A stretch of 64,000 nt of DNA from Lachnospiraceae bacterium (lineage in GTDB: Bacteria; Bacillota; Clostridia; Lachnospirales; Lachnospiraceae). The notes below the pieces were generated by a model. The model did not search any database, was not told the DNA's origin, and was given only the letters and a program-made list of their open reading frames with translations. The DNA lies in contig CAJTDK010000014.1 of assembly GCA_910575105.1 (NCBI GenBank), positions 4,016-68,015 on the forward strand. The letters are read 5' to 3'. Shown one piece after another: positions 25,200 to 33,266 of the stretch. How positions within the stretch are numbered: position 1 is the stretch's first letter; each line of letters starts with the position of its first letter. The translations under genes and the position numbers were made by a program.

Positions 25200-25243
25200 A
25201 ATTGTCCTATTCCTTCCATAATGAAATGTTCCTCTGCAACTCT

Positions 25244-25314
25244 ATTTTAAACAACATGGGCGTTTCGCAGAAGTTTCTATTTGGCATTCACTTGATACCT
25301 AAAGGTATTTACTC
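25244..25314 (-). promoter_or_regulatory. Promoter with 45-bp LysR element, copy 3
   Basis: -10 TAAAAT (25244-25249) and the element 25270-25314. Its upstream part, ATACCTAAAGGTAT (25295-25308), is the most symmetric of the four inverted repeats and fits the T-N11-A rule of LysR boxes. It drives the flavodoxin and apbE-like genes. Confidence 0.82.
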
Positions 25315-26192
25315 TATTTCGTTTTTCCGAATAACCATCCCATGATTTCTTCATCCCTGGAAAACAGCGCTCCGCCTCCTCCGTGCTGATTATCGACGCC
25401 CTGATTTTCAAAGTAAGAGGCGTCTTTGATATCTAAAACCAACAGTTGAGCAATTTCTTCCCGGCTTAGTCCTTCCTGTTCATATCGTTCATAAAGCTGA
25501 TCATAAGCTTCCTGAGTCGGCCCTGGCCCATAATACTCATCCGATTCACCGATAGCCAGATATACCGGGACTCTGTTCTCCACTACCAGATCATAACCGC
25601 CGTCCCACTGGGAACTGCATTGCAGATATGCAGTAAACAAATCCGGACGCATCCCCATAACCAGAGACATGGTTTCCCCGCCGCCGGAATATCCGCTTCC
25701 ATATACCTTGTCCGGATCAACATTGTAATTTCCCAGAAAATACTCCACCAGAGCAATGGTCTGCCTTGCAGAGGTTTCCTGCCAGTCGTCTAACTGCGGC
25801 GCTACAATAATCATGTTTGGATTGTATTCCCTCGCAGTAAATCCAAAATCTTCCGTCCTCACATTCATACCTACTCCCTGAAAATAGAGTCCCTGGTATC
25901 CCGGAAGCGTAAAATACAGGGCGTAAGGTTCTGAGCCATCGTAGCTGTCCGGAATATAAACATTATAGTGTATATCCCCTTCTGTTTCAGAGTGCAGAAC
26001 ATTGTCCAGCAAAAAACCTTCGTATTCCTCTGTGCCTGCTGTTACGTTGCCGTTATTTCCGCCTTGTACTGCCTCCGTATCCTGCTCTGTGGTTTCAACC
26101 TCCGTATGATCTGCGTTTTCCCTGCTGCTGCATCCCATAAGTACCAGTGTCATTGCAATCATACATCCTATCATCTTTGATCTTCGTTTCAA
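25314..26192 (-). CDS. Lipoprotein esterase/hydrolase, possible frameshifted start
   Basis: This alpha/beta hydrolase of 292 residues starts at TTG 26192 with a good lipoprotein signal (MKRRSKMIGCMIAMTLVLMGC). The enzyme part shows VYIPDSYDGSEPYALYFTLP, the nucleophile elbow GSGYSGGGE and a late His in DNQHGGGG. It resembles secreted polyhydroxybutyrate-depolymerase/feruloyl-esterase-like proteins. The only strong ribosome site (AGGAG, 7 nt before ATG 26238) opens a different frame, which runs out of register and ends at 26095. Either the TTG is used with weak initiation, or the gene has suffered a frameshift near its start. It follows the flavodoxin at 26264. Confidence 0.72.
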   Translation of the reverse strand: MKRRSKMIGCMIAMTLVLMGCSSRENADHTEVETTEQDTEAVQGGNNGNVTAGTEEYEGFLLDNVLHSETEGDIHYNVYIPDSYDGSEPYALYFTLPGYQGLYFQGVGMNVRTEDFGFTAREYNPNMIIVAPQLDDWQETSARQTIALVEYFLGNYNVDPDKVYGSGYSGGGETMSLVMGMRPDLFTAYLQCSSQWDGGYDLVVENRVPVYLAIGESDEYYGPGPTQEAYDQLYERYEQEGLSREEIAQLLVLDIKDASYFENQGVDNQHGGGGALFSRDEEIMGWLFGKTK

Positions 26193-26263
26193 TCAGCATC
26201 CAACCTTCAATCTTTTTCCATAATTTCATTTTTTTCATGACTATTCTCCTGCTAAATCGACAA

Positions 26264-26893
26264 TCACCTTTGCCCAAAGCCAAGTTCATTCAGCCACGGT
26301 TCAATATCCTCCGTATCGTTTGCAGTCAAACCTTCTGCAATGACGGCATCCGGACATAGCTCTTTAAAAATATGAAGGCTGTTATCAATCGTGTCACTAG
26401 AACTGGTACAAAACGGAACAATCGTTTTCCCGTCAAAATCATAGCTTTCAAGGAAAGTAGCAATCATCGCCGGCGCTTCATCAAACCAAATTGGATAACC
26501 CACAAAAATCGTATCATAAGCGCTGACATTGTCTACAGACACTGTGATTTCCGGTCGGGCTCCTTCATTAATTTCATCTTCCGCTTCTGTGTTCAGATCC
26601 TCATACTCTTCTGTGCGCTTAATTTCAGCCAGATCTCCGCCTGTGTGTCCAGCTATCAGTTCCGCAACTTCCTTTGTATTTCCCGTATGAGAAAAATACG
26701 CAATCAGGACATTTCCACTTTTAGTATTTCCCGCATTTGATCCCGTTTCAGGTTCTGAATTAGTTTCCTCAATACTGTTATCTTCCGCCGCTTCTTCTGC
26801 CTGGATTTCTGTCGTATGGCTTTCGTTGTTTCCACATGCAGCCAATGTAAGAACTATCACGACAGAAAATCCAATCGCTAATAATCGTTTCAT
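26264..26893 (-). CDS. Lipoprotein flavodoxin, canonical loop
   Basis: This 209-residue lipoprotein has lipobox LTLAAC and an Asn/Glu/Ser-rich linker, then LIAYFSHTGNTKEVAELIA with the standard SHTGNT phosphate loop. GYPIWFDEAPAMI and PFCTSSSDTIDNS complete the flavin pocket. ATG 26893 lies 9 nt after GGAGG; the in-frame GTG 26902 abuts that site. Among the five flavodoxins it is most like those at 1028 and 16351. It is in the long unit driven from LysR element copy 4. Confidence 0.87.
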   Translation of the reverse strand: MKRLLAIGFSVVIVLTLAACGNNESHTTEIQAEEAAEDNSIEETNSEPETGSNAGNTKSGNVLIAYFSHTGNTKEVAELIAGHTGGDLAEIKRTEEYEDLNTEAEDEINEGARPEITVSVDNVSAYDTIFVGYPIWFDEAPAMIATFLESYDFDGKTIVPFCTSSSDTIDNSLHIFKELCPDAVIAEGLTANDTEDIEPWLNELGFGQR

Positions 26894-26908
26894 CGATTTC
26901 ACCCTCCC

Positions 26909-27460
26909 TTATTTTGTTCCATAGCATCCTGCAATCATCTGATACATCTCATCCTGTGTAAATTCACCATAATCCTCTTCTGCCAGAGACCTGAAAACAT
27001 ATTCCCTTGCAGGACATCTGCCATAAGCGGCTAACGACAAAGGCACTCCGCTTTCTTCCATTATCCTCTTCAGCATTTCGCAGCCGCTGTTCACCAGTGC
27101 TTCATCGTTAAGCGCCGCTGAGATTCCAAGCACCTCCGTAAACAACATCCGGATATCCTCCATATGATATTTGGATACACCTTTCAGCCATTGAATGTAT
27201 GCCGGAACTAGCGCTTCTCTGTAGGATATACCATGGGCCACTCTCGGAACATATCCTACAGAAAATACGGTCCACGGATAGGAACAATCCACACCGGAAC
27301 GGAAAATACCCATCGTATTTACACAGGACGCCCACATAATATTCTCCCGTGCTCTCTCATTCTGGGAATCTTTTTGCAAAATCTGCAGGCTTTTCAACAA
27401 TGTTTTTAACACCGTTCCCGCAAATCCTTTCGCAATTTCATTCTGATGATTCCCAAGATC
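26909..27460 (-). pseudogene. C-terminal fragment of a Fe-dependent alcohol dehydrogenase
   Basis: From about 27455 leftward the frame encodes the helical C-terminal domain of an Fe-ADH: EIAKGFAGTVLKTLLKSL, NIMWASCVNTMGIFRSGVD, RVAHGISYREALVPAYIQWL and a normal end at QMIAGCYGTK. The nucleotide-binding N-terminal domain and the first metal ligands are absent. Upstream the frame runs into the FMN-reductase fragment at 27406-27795, in a different phase. It overlaps in content with the Fe-ADH fragment at 22285 (both contain the ...MWAS... region), so it derives from a different dehydrogenase gene. Confidence 0.8.
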
Positions 27461-27795
27461 CATTTTTCCGGCGAAGCCCCCTGGAACAGGAAGTAGAGCT
27501 TTCTCCCACGAAGTTCTCCATTTTCTACAAGTCCGTAAAATCTGTCTAATACATTTCTCACAGAGCCGCAGATATTGTGCCAGTACAGCGGAGAGCCCAT
27601 CACAACCACATCTGCCGCTTTCATCGCTGAAATCACTTCATCAAGCTGATCCTCTTTAAACTGCTGTCCGTAACTGTAGATTTTATAATCTGTCAGATTC
27701 AGGGTTTCGTATGTTTTACCTTTTAACAGTTCCTTTGCAAGAGCCGCTGTGTTTCCATTTTTGTTTGGGCTTCCATTGATAAATAAAATATTCAT
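27406..27795 (-). pseudogene. NADPH-dependent FMN reductase, 3' part lost
   Basis: The gene has a strong start (GGAGG, ATG 27795) and encodes ILFINGSPNKNGNTAALA, GSPLYWHNICGSVRNVLD and LYFLFQGASPEKW. At that point (about 27460) homology ends and the frame reads through Fe-ADH DNA out of phase to a stop at 27406. About 60 C-terminal residues of the flavodoxin fold are missing. Unlike the paralogues at 1720 and 21129, it has no Fe-S Cys motif. This is the second gene fusion of this kind in the window. Confidence 0.8.
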
Positions 27796-27815
27796 TTTGA
27801 TTTTCCTCCATTTTC

Positions 27816-28838
27816 TTATTTTTTCTCTGTTTTCATTTTTGTGCCGCCAAACACATCCGACATCTCCACTGTGTCCAGCGCCTGATCTAATTCACGTACC
27901 TGTTCTTTTGTCAGAAGGAGATCCGCCGCTTTTGCATTTTCTTCCATTCTGTCTGTCTTTCTTGTTCCCGGAATCGGTACAATGTATGGCTTTTTACCAA
28001 GCATCCACGCCATAGAAATCTGTGCCGGAGTCGCGTGGTTTTCTACTGCTATCTTACGAATCAGCGTAAGTAAGTTCTGATTTTTCTCCATAGCCTCTGC
28101 CTGAAACTGCGGCATCACACTTCTATAATCGTAAGTGCGGTCAAACTGTGAATGATTATCATAACGGCCGCTTAAAAGGCCATTAGCAAGAGGTGAAAAC
28201 GCTACATAACCGATTCCCAGCTCTTCCAATACCGGGAATAATTCTTCATACCATCTCGCCATCATCGAATAACGGTTCTGAATCGCGGTAACCGGGCAGA
28301 CCTTGTGCGCCCGGCGAATCATATCCTCGTTTGCTTCCGACATTCCCCAATGGGTAATCTTTCCTTCCCGGATCAGCTCAGACATCACTCCTGCCACTTC
28401 TTCGATGGATACGTTCGGATCCGGGCGGTGCTGATAGTATAAATCAATGTAATCTGTTCCTAATCTTTTTAAGGAAGTTTCTACCGATGCCCGGATGACC
28501 TCCGGTCTGGAATCCGGCACCAACGGTTTATTCACCTCTGAACTTTCCATATCAAAGTGAATTCCAAATTTTGTAGCAATGACAACTTTGTCTCTGCACG
28601 ATTTTAATGCAGCGCCAACCAACTCCTCATTTTCATGGGGATTATCCGCAGTACCGTAAACTTCCGCAGTATCAAAAAAAGTATATCCCAGATCCACTGC
28701 TTTCTGAATCGCATAAACTGCTTCTTTCTTTTCGCTTGGCGCTCCATAAGCGTGACTGAATCCCATACAGCCAAGACCTACTGCAGAGACTTCTAAATCT
28801 TTTCCCAATACTCTTTTTCTCATAACCTGTTTCCTCAT
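27816..28838 (-). CDS. Aldo/keto reductase (AKR13/YajO-like)
   Basis: This 340-residue cytosolic reductase carries LGKDLEVSAVGLGCMGFSHAYG at the N-terminus in the order seen in AKR11-13 proteins, with the catalytic Asp/Tyr in FDTAEVYG, Lys in IATKFG and His in YYQHRPD. IVPIPGTRKTDRMEENA is the NADPH phosphate-binding segment. Two starts are possible, ATG 28838 and ATG 28823, both with acceptable ribosome sites; homologues begin near the second. It lies 12 bp from the DUF4405 gene in the unit driven from LysR element copy 4. The substrate is unknown. Confidence 0.9.
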   Translation of the reverse strand: MRKQVMRKRVLGKDLEVSAVGLGCMGFSHAYGAPSEKKEAVYAIQKAVDLGYTFFDTAEVYGTADNPHENEELVGAALKSCRDKVVIATKFGIHFDMESSEVNKPLVPDSRPEVIRASVETSLKRLGTDYIDLYYQHRPDPNVSIEEVAGVMSELIREGKITHWGMSEANEDMIRRAHKVCPVTAIQNRYSMMARWYEELFPVLEELGIGYVAFSPLANGLLSGRYDNHSQFDRTYDYRSVMPQFQAEAMEKNQNLLTLIRKIAVENHATPAQISMAWMLGKKPYIVPIPGTRKTDRMEENAKAADLLLTKEQVRELDQALDTVEMSDVFGGTKMKTEKK

Positions 28839-28850
28839 TTTCCTTCCTTT

Positions 28851-29516
28851 TTATTTACGCTGTTTCAAGTATTTCCCTGCATAATGTCCCAGAAATACAA
28901 ACAGTCCCATTATCGCCAGATAGTCCGTTAAGAATAGCAAAAGCGGCTCTTCATAATCAAAGAATACGAAATGTACCCGCAGGAACATATAGGTTCCAAC
29001 AGCACGTTTGATGAATGCATAGACGCCATAAGCGGCTATTGCAGCTCCCGCAATGCGTGCGCTCCCCATGCGTACCGCAGACGGATTTTGAAACCTCTTG
29101 CCTGCTACCCCGATCAATATGCTCCAGTGCAGTCCCAAGTGCAAGGACATCAGAACCAAATTCCAGTATGCACAGACCATGTGAACATTTCTGGCAGGCA
29201 TAGCCACACCATGAACATCCACAAACGGAAAGGCATGCCGCGAAAGCAGAATGCCGCTTATCATAGAGCCTAACATAGTCAAAAGTACCGCAAGCACAAT
29301 TACTGTCTGCAGAATGCGGAACGGCGTGTATTTCCCTTTTCTAAGACTTCCCATCCATTTTCTGTTTAACACATGATGCGCTACAAATAGCAGGAGCATT
29401 CCCGTACCAATCCATTCATGATATGCTTCTCCCAAAAGCCCATACGGCATAAGCAGGAGTAGTGCAGCCGTCATTAAGATATCAATTACAATTTTCAATC
29501 GCATGGTCTTACTCAT
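28851..29516 (-). CDS. DUF4405 membrane protein, cytochrome b561-like
   Basis: This 221-residue protein has about six hydrophobic segments. His residues sit in or next to them: GEAYHEWIG, FVAHHVLNRKW, NVHMVCAYWN and MSLHLGLHWS. This is the DUF4405 pattern, related to b-type cytochromes that carry electrons through the membrane. Heme binding is inferred from the paired His, not shown. It lies between genes for a carboxymuconolactone decarboxylase-like protein and an aldo/keto reductase. Together with the lipoprotein flavodoxins of the same regulon it could provide the missing transmembrane step. Confidence 0.8.
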   Translation of the reverse strand: MSKTMRLKIVIDILMTAALLLLMPYGLLGEAYHEWIGTGMLLLFVAHHVLNRKWMGSLRKGKYTPFRILQTVIVLAVLLTMLGSMISGILLSRHAFPFVDVHGVAMPARNVHMVCAYWNLVLMSLHLGLHWSILIGVAGKRFQNPSAVRMGSARIAGAAIAAYGVYAFIKRAVGTYMFLRVHFVFFDYEEPLLLFLTDYLAIMGLFVFLGHYAGKYLKQRK

Positions 29517-29540
29517 AAATTTCTCCCCACAATCCTCTTA

Positions 29541-29864
29541 CTATTTCTGCTCATATACTTCCCGGATCAGCCCAAAGGTACTCCATGCTTTTGGCCAGCC
29601 ACAGTAAAAAGCCAGCTGTGTGACAATTTCTACTGCTTCTTCTTTTGTAATCCCATTCTCTTTTCCAAGTGCAAGATGGGATTTCAGCTGTGGATAGAGT
29701 CCTGCTGAAAAAAGCGCCGCAATAGTAATCATACTTCTGTCCCGCGCAGACAACTGTTCTTCTCTTGCCCATACTTCTCCAAAAAGAACGTCATCATTTA
29801 ACTCTGCAAATTTGGGCGCCAGATCTCCTAATTTATTTCTTCCTGCTGTTTGTTTCTTTGCCAT
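29541..29864 (-). CDS. Carboxymuconolactone decarboxylase family protein
   Basis: This is a 107-residue helical protein of the CMD/AhpD family. The block ARDRSMITIAALFSAG, then KSHLALGKENGITKEEAVEI and FYCGWPKAWS, match the family order. Only one Cys is present in the position of the AhpD CxxC, so a disulfide-based peroxidase mechanism is unlikely. Such small proteins often accompany aldo/keto reductases and flavodoxins in stress operons of Firmicutes. Its catalytic role here is unknown. Confidence 0.87.
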   Translation of the reverse strand: MAKKQTAGRNKLGDLAPKFAELNDDVLFGEVWAREEQLSARDRSMITIAALFSAGLYPQLKSHLALGKENGITKEEAVEIVTQLAFYCGWPKAWSTFGLIREVYEQK

Positions 29865-29889
29865 AATACTTCTTTCCTTTCCGCTATAT

Positions 29890-30954
29890 TTATTTCATAT
29901 TTCTTTCCCAGAAGCTGACTGCCCCGTCAATCCAGCCTTCAGCAACGGTGCCTTCTCCCAGTCCAAACCCATGTGACAATCCTTCAAACACCTCAATCTG
30001 GGCGTCTGTGCCCTGTGACTGAATCTGCCGGATGCGGTTTTCCATGGTACGATAGGACGCAATCCCGTCTCTGGTTCCCACGCAGGCGTAGGTTGGCGGT
30101 TCTTTTCCCGTAACCTCCGACAGCCCTGTATACTGCATGATTACCGCCCCCGGATCCGGGTATTCCTCTTCTCCAAAGCTTTCCGTTCCGTATGAACCAA
30201 GCCATGCCGCCATACGTGCGCCCGCGGAACCGCCCCACAGGGAATAATCGGCCGTATCTACCTGCAATTCCTCTGCATTTTCATGGATAAATGCAATTGC
30301 CCTCGCCAAATCTTCGCAGGCAGTCTGTGCCCCCGGCCGATAAATTAAGGCAAAGGCATTATATCCTTTTTTAGAAAGCTCCAGCGCATGAGGAAAACTG
30401 TCATGCATAGCCGCCACATAAGCGAAACCGCCTCCGGCATTGACTACCGCGAACTTTTCTCCCGGATTTCCACGGAAGAAAAACAGTCCTGTATTTTCTT
30501 TTGCCGGATCCTCTGCTTTTTCTTCGTCCGTATAGATATCATAAAAAATCTGCCCGCCTGCTTCTGCCTGATCTTTCAGGTAGTTCGTAATTTCTACCGT
30601 TTTCTCCGAATTCACATTGCTGTACCACATGAGAATATCTTCCACATCCTGTAATCTTAGACCGTCACTGATATTCACATCCGCCGGAAAAATCAGCCTT
30701 CCATAATCCTCAAATACCGGATCTTTCATGACTTCGGTTACTTTTGTTTGTAAGGTATAATCATTGCTGTCTTTAACATTCATATTCTCATCCCCGGCAG
30801 AACCGTCTTTTTCTGTCATTTCTGCACTATCACTATCCGGTGTGTAAGTTTCCGCAGAATTGCTTTCCCTTCCACAACCATATAGGAGAACGATGCTAAT
30901 CAGACACAGACAGAATACACGGTTGTACCATTTTCCGTTTCCTGATGTTTTCAC
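29890..30954 (-). CDS. Lipoprotein alpha/beta hydrolase (esterase/lipase, HSL-like)
   Basis: This 354-residue secreted hydrolase has a lipoprotein signal ending in IVLLYGC, a Ser/Asp/Glu-rich linker, then a domain with the oxyanion motif NAGGGFAYVA. The nucleophile elbow is WGGSAGA, the acid lies in GTRDGIA and the His in LSHGFGLG. The order is that of HSL/BD-FAE-type esterases. The start is GTG 30954, 7 nt after AGGAGG, and that ribosome site lies within the end of the Fe-ADH gene. It is one of three secreted esterases in this region. The substrate is unknown. Confidence 0.85.
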   Translation of the reverse strand: MKTSGNGKWYNRVFCLCLISIVLLYGCGRESNSAETYTPDSDSAEMTEKDGSAGDENMNVKDSNDYTLQTKVTEVMKDPVFEDYGRLIFPADVNISDGLRLQDVEDILMWYSNVNSEKTVEITNYLKDQAEAGGQIFYDIYTDEEKAEDPAKENTGLFFFRGNPGEKFAVVNAGGGFAYVAAMHDSFPHALELSKKGYNAFALIYRPGAQTACEDLARAIAFIHENAEELQVDTADYSLWGGSAGARMAAWLGSYGTESFGEEEYPDPGAVIMQYTGLSEVTGKEPPTYACVGTRDGIASYRTMENRIRQIQSQGTDAQIEVFEGLSHGFGLGEGTVAEGWIDGAVSFWERNMK

Positions 30955-30965
30955 GAAAAGACCTC

Positions 30966-32135
30966 CTAGAAACACTCTTTAAAGATCTCCAGAATCTCTT
31001 TGTGCGTCATCTTCTTATAGCCGCCCTGCGCCAGATTGCAGGAGTCTGCAATCTCCTTTAAACGATCCTGGTTCTCCATGCCAAGCTCCCTAAGGGTAGT
31101 TGGAAGTCCGATCTCTTTGATGAAATCCGCCAGCGCCTCTACACCTGCTTTTGCAAGCTGCTGATCCGTCATATCCTCTCTCTTAATCTGCCATACGTTT
31201 TCTGCAAAGCGCACGAATTTGGGAAGTCCCTCTTCATAAATATGTCTGTAATAGACCGGATGAAGAACCGCCAGTCCGAAGCCATGGTTGCAATCTGTGT
31301 ACGCCCCCAGCTGATGCTCCATCTGGTGGCATTCAAAATCGCATTTCTTACCCAGTTTGATGATACGGTTCTCCGCCATGGTGGAAGTCCAGAAAAGATT
31401 GCTTCTTGCAGTATAATCTTTTGGATTTTTAATTGCATCCCGCAGATTTTTAATTACACTGCGCATCAATGCTTCTGAAATATCATCGGACACGTTGTCT
31501 TCATTTGGTTCGCTGAAGTATGTCTCCATAATATGCGACAGAATATCAAATGCACCAGAAACCATTTGCTTAGCAGGCACGCTGTAAGTATACTCCGGAT
31601 CCATCAGCGCAAACTTTGGATTACATTTCGGATAGTCGCGTCCCGTTTTTATTTTCAACGCTTCATTTGTAATGACTGCTCCGCCGTTACACTCGCTTCC
31701 GGTTCCTGCTACTGTCACAATCACGCCAAGCGGAAGCGGTTCAAAATCAATGATTCCCGGATTTGCCCAGTATTCCTCCCAGACATCTTTCCCGCTGACT
31801 GCCGCCAGAGATACCGCTTTACAGCAATCTATGACAGAACCGCCGCCTACGCCAAGAATCATATCCACATGATTCTCTTTTGCCAGTTTTGCGCCTTCCA
31901 TTACCTTCTTATAAGTTGGGTTTGCCATAATCCCGGAAAACTCAACGATTGTTTTTCCTGCTTTCTCTAAGATCGAAACCACTTCGTCATAAATTCCGTT
32001 TCTCTTAATGGAACCGCCGCCATAAGCAAGCAGTACCTTCTCGCCGTATTTTCCTGACAGGCAGGAAAGATACTCTTTCACACAACCCTTTCCAAAATAA
32101 ACCTTCGTTGCATTTTCAAAAATAAAATTATTCAA
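30966..32135 (-). CDS. Fe-dependent alcohol dehydrogenase (BdhA/YqhD-like)
   Basis: This is the intact 389-residue dehydrogenase of the region. It shows LLAYGGGSIKRNGIYDE and GGGSVIDCCKAV (NADPH site) and the metal ligands in MDPEYTYSVP, FDILSHIMETY and HQMEHQLGAYTDCNHGFG. This group reduces aldehydes with NADPH, typically butyraldehyde and related short aldehydes. The start is TTG 32135 after GAGGTGG; the frame extends further upstream but through the promoter. It is the first gene of the long unit driven from LysR element copy 4 and adjoins the LysR gene. Confidence 0.92.
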   Translation of the reverse strand: MNNFIFENATKVYFGKGCVKEYLSCLSGKYGEKVLLAYGGGSIKRNGIYDEVVSILEKAGKTIVEFSGIMANPTYKKVMEGAKLAKENHVDMILGVGGGSVIDCCKAVSLAAVSGKDVWEEYWANPGIIDFEPLPLGVIVTVAGTGSECNGGAVITNEALKIKTGRDYPKCNPKFALMDPEYTYSVPAKQMVSGAFDILSHIMETYFSEPNEDNVSDDISEALMRSVIKNLRDAIKNPKDYTARSNLFWTSTMAENRIIKLGKKCDFECHQMEHQLGAYTDCNHGFGLAVLHPVYYRHIYEEGLPKFVRFAENVWQIKREDMTDQQLAKAGVEALADFIKEIGLPTTLRELGMENQDRLKEIADSCNLAQGGYKKMTHKEILEIFKECF

Positions 32136-32180
32136 TTTCCATCCACCTCTATAAAAAATTTTTGTTCCTTTTATGGTTAT

Positions 32181-32251
32181 ATTATAAAAAAAGCGAGACC
32201 TCATAAGAAGTCTCGTTTTGTTCATAAGTTTATACCTGAAGGTTATAACTT
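32181..32251 (-). promoter_or_regulatory. Promoter with 45-bp LysR element, copy 4
   Basis: -10 TATAAT (32181-32186) and the element 32207-32251, with the inverted repeat ATACCTGAAGGTTAT (32232-32246). It lies between the stop of the LysR gene and the Fe-ADH gene. A local hairpin (GCGAGACC...AGTCTCG) overlaps the -35 region. Confidence 0.82.
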
Positions 32252-32260
32252 TTCCGCGAT

Positions 32261-33151
32261 TTATCTTGCTGCTTCCTGCGCGGCCTCCAAAAACCGTTTT
32301 ACCGTTTCAGACGGTCCCGGCGCATGAAGCAGTCCATAAGGAATACCGTATTCCCACTCCACGGGGATTACTTTCAAAAGAGGATGTACGTTCGCCCAGC
32401 CCGGAATCGCAAGCAATACATCGTTTCCATTTTCGCAGCGGTTAAACACGTCCATGCTGTAAAATTCAAAATCAACAATGTGTATCTGACTATGATTCTG
32501 CCAGATATCATCCCGCAGATCATCCACATACCGGCTCCAGTCCCGTTTCATCAACAAGAGATTTTCCCCATAAAGATCCTCTATCGTCAGCCTGTCTTTT
32601 GCGGCAAGTCTGTGATGAATAGAAACCGCGCAGTAAAATGGTTCGCGGGATAATTCAAGTCCGGCACAGCGCCGCAGCCCCAACATGGTTTCATCAAAAA
32701 TCCCGCCTATCACATCGATATTTTTTCCAAGGTTCGCCAGAATTTCTCTGGCATTTTCCGGCGTATTTTCAAAAGAAATAATCTGAAATTTCAGGTCGGG
32801 ACACCGTGCCTGTATTTTCGGCCACAACTGCATAAGAAGCTGTGCCGGAGTCATTGGCGAGCTGCCAATCCGAATGATATTCGTATCTTCCTGCATGGCA
32901 TTTTTTGCCCGCGTAACGGAATCTTTACAATATTGAATGATATATTTTGCATCCTGATATAAAGACCTTCCGGCTTTTGTCAGCTTTAATCCCCGGTGTG
33001 TTCTTTCAAATAGTTTTATACCCAGCGAATTTTCCAATAAGTTAATTTGCTTGATTACTGCTGTCGGCGTAATATAGGTTTCTTCCGCCGCTTTGTTAAA
33101 ACTGCCTGCATCTGCTGCCCGTAAAAAAGTTTCCAGTTGAAGATTATACAT
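32261..33151 (-). CDS. LysR-type transcriptional regulator of the redox island
   Basis: This 296-residue protein has the N-terminal winged helix (LETFLRAADAGSFNKAAEET, then TPTAVIKQINLLENSLGIKL, residues 5-50) and an effector domain from about residue 91 (TNIIRIGSSPMTPAQLLMQL). It lies immediately upstream, on the same strand, of element copy 4. That element recurs before three other units in the 15.6-25.2 kb stretch, so this is the best candidate for the regulator binding them. Its own promoter (TTGCAT-18-TATAAT, 33207-33236) has no such element. The effector is unknown; aldehydes or quinone-like electrophiles fit the gene content. Confidence 0.92.
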   Translation of the reverse strand: MYNLQLETFLRAADAGSFNKAAEETYITPTAVIKQINLLENSLGIKLFERTHRGLKLTKAGRSLYQDAKYIIQYCKDSVTRAKNAMQEDTNIIRIGSSPMTPAQLLMQLWPKIQARCPDLKFQIISFENTPENAREILANLGKNIDVIGGIFDETMLGLRRCAGLELSREPFYCAVSIHHRLAAKDRLTIEDLYGENLLLMKRDWSRYVDDLRDDIWQNHSQIHIVDFEFYSMDVFNRCENGNDVLLAIPGWANVHPLLKVIPVEWEYGIPYGLLHAPGPSETVKRFLEAAQEAAR

Positions 33152-33206
33152 TTTATCACCGCCCCATGTATTTGCTGTTTATCCGTCTGCGCCAGGAAGA
33201 TACTTT

Positions 33207-33236
33207 ATTATACGTCTTTTTTTCAGGCAAATGCAA
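33207..33236 (-). promoter_or_regulatory. Promoter of the second LysR gene
   Basis: -35 TTGCAT (33231-33236), 18-bp spacer and -10 TATAAT (33207-33212) on the minus strand, 55 bp before the LysR start. No LysR-type inverted repeat is visible at it. Confidence 0.65.
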
Positions 33237-33266
33237 TGTATAATTTTGAAATCTGAGTCGAAAGAG

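Noticed and set aside
32191-32217. Hairpin GCGAGACC...AGTCTCG as a terminator of the LysR gene
   Set aside because: It overlaps the -35 region and the conserved LysR element of the next promoter, so an operator or promoter role explains it better.
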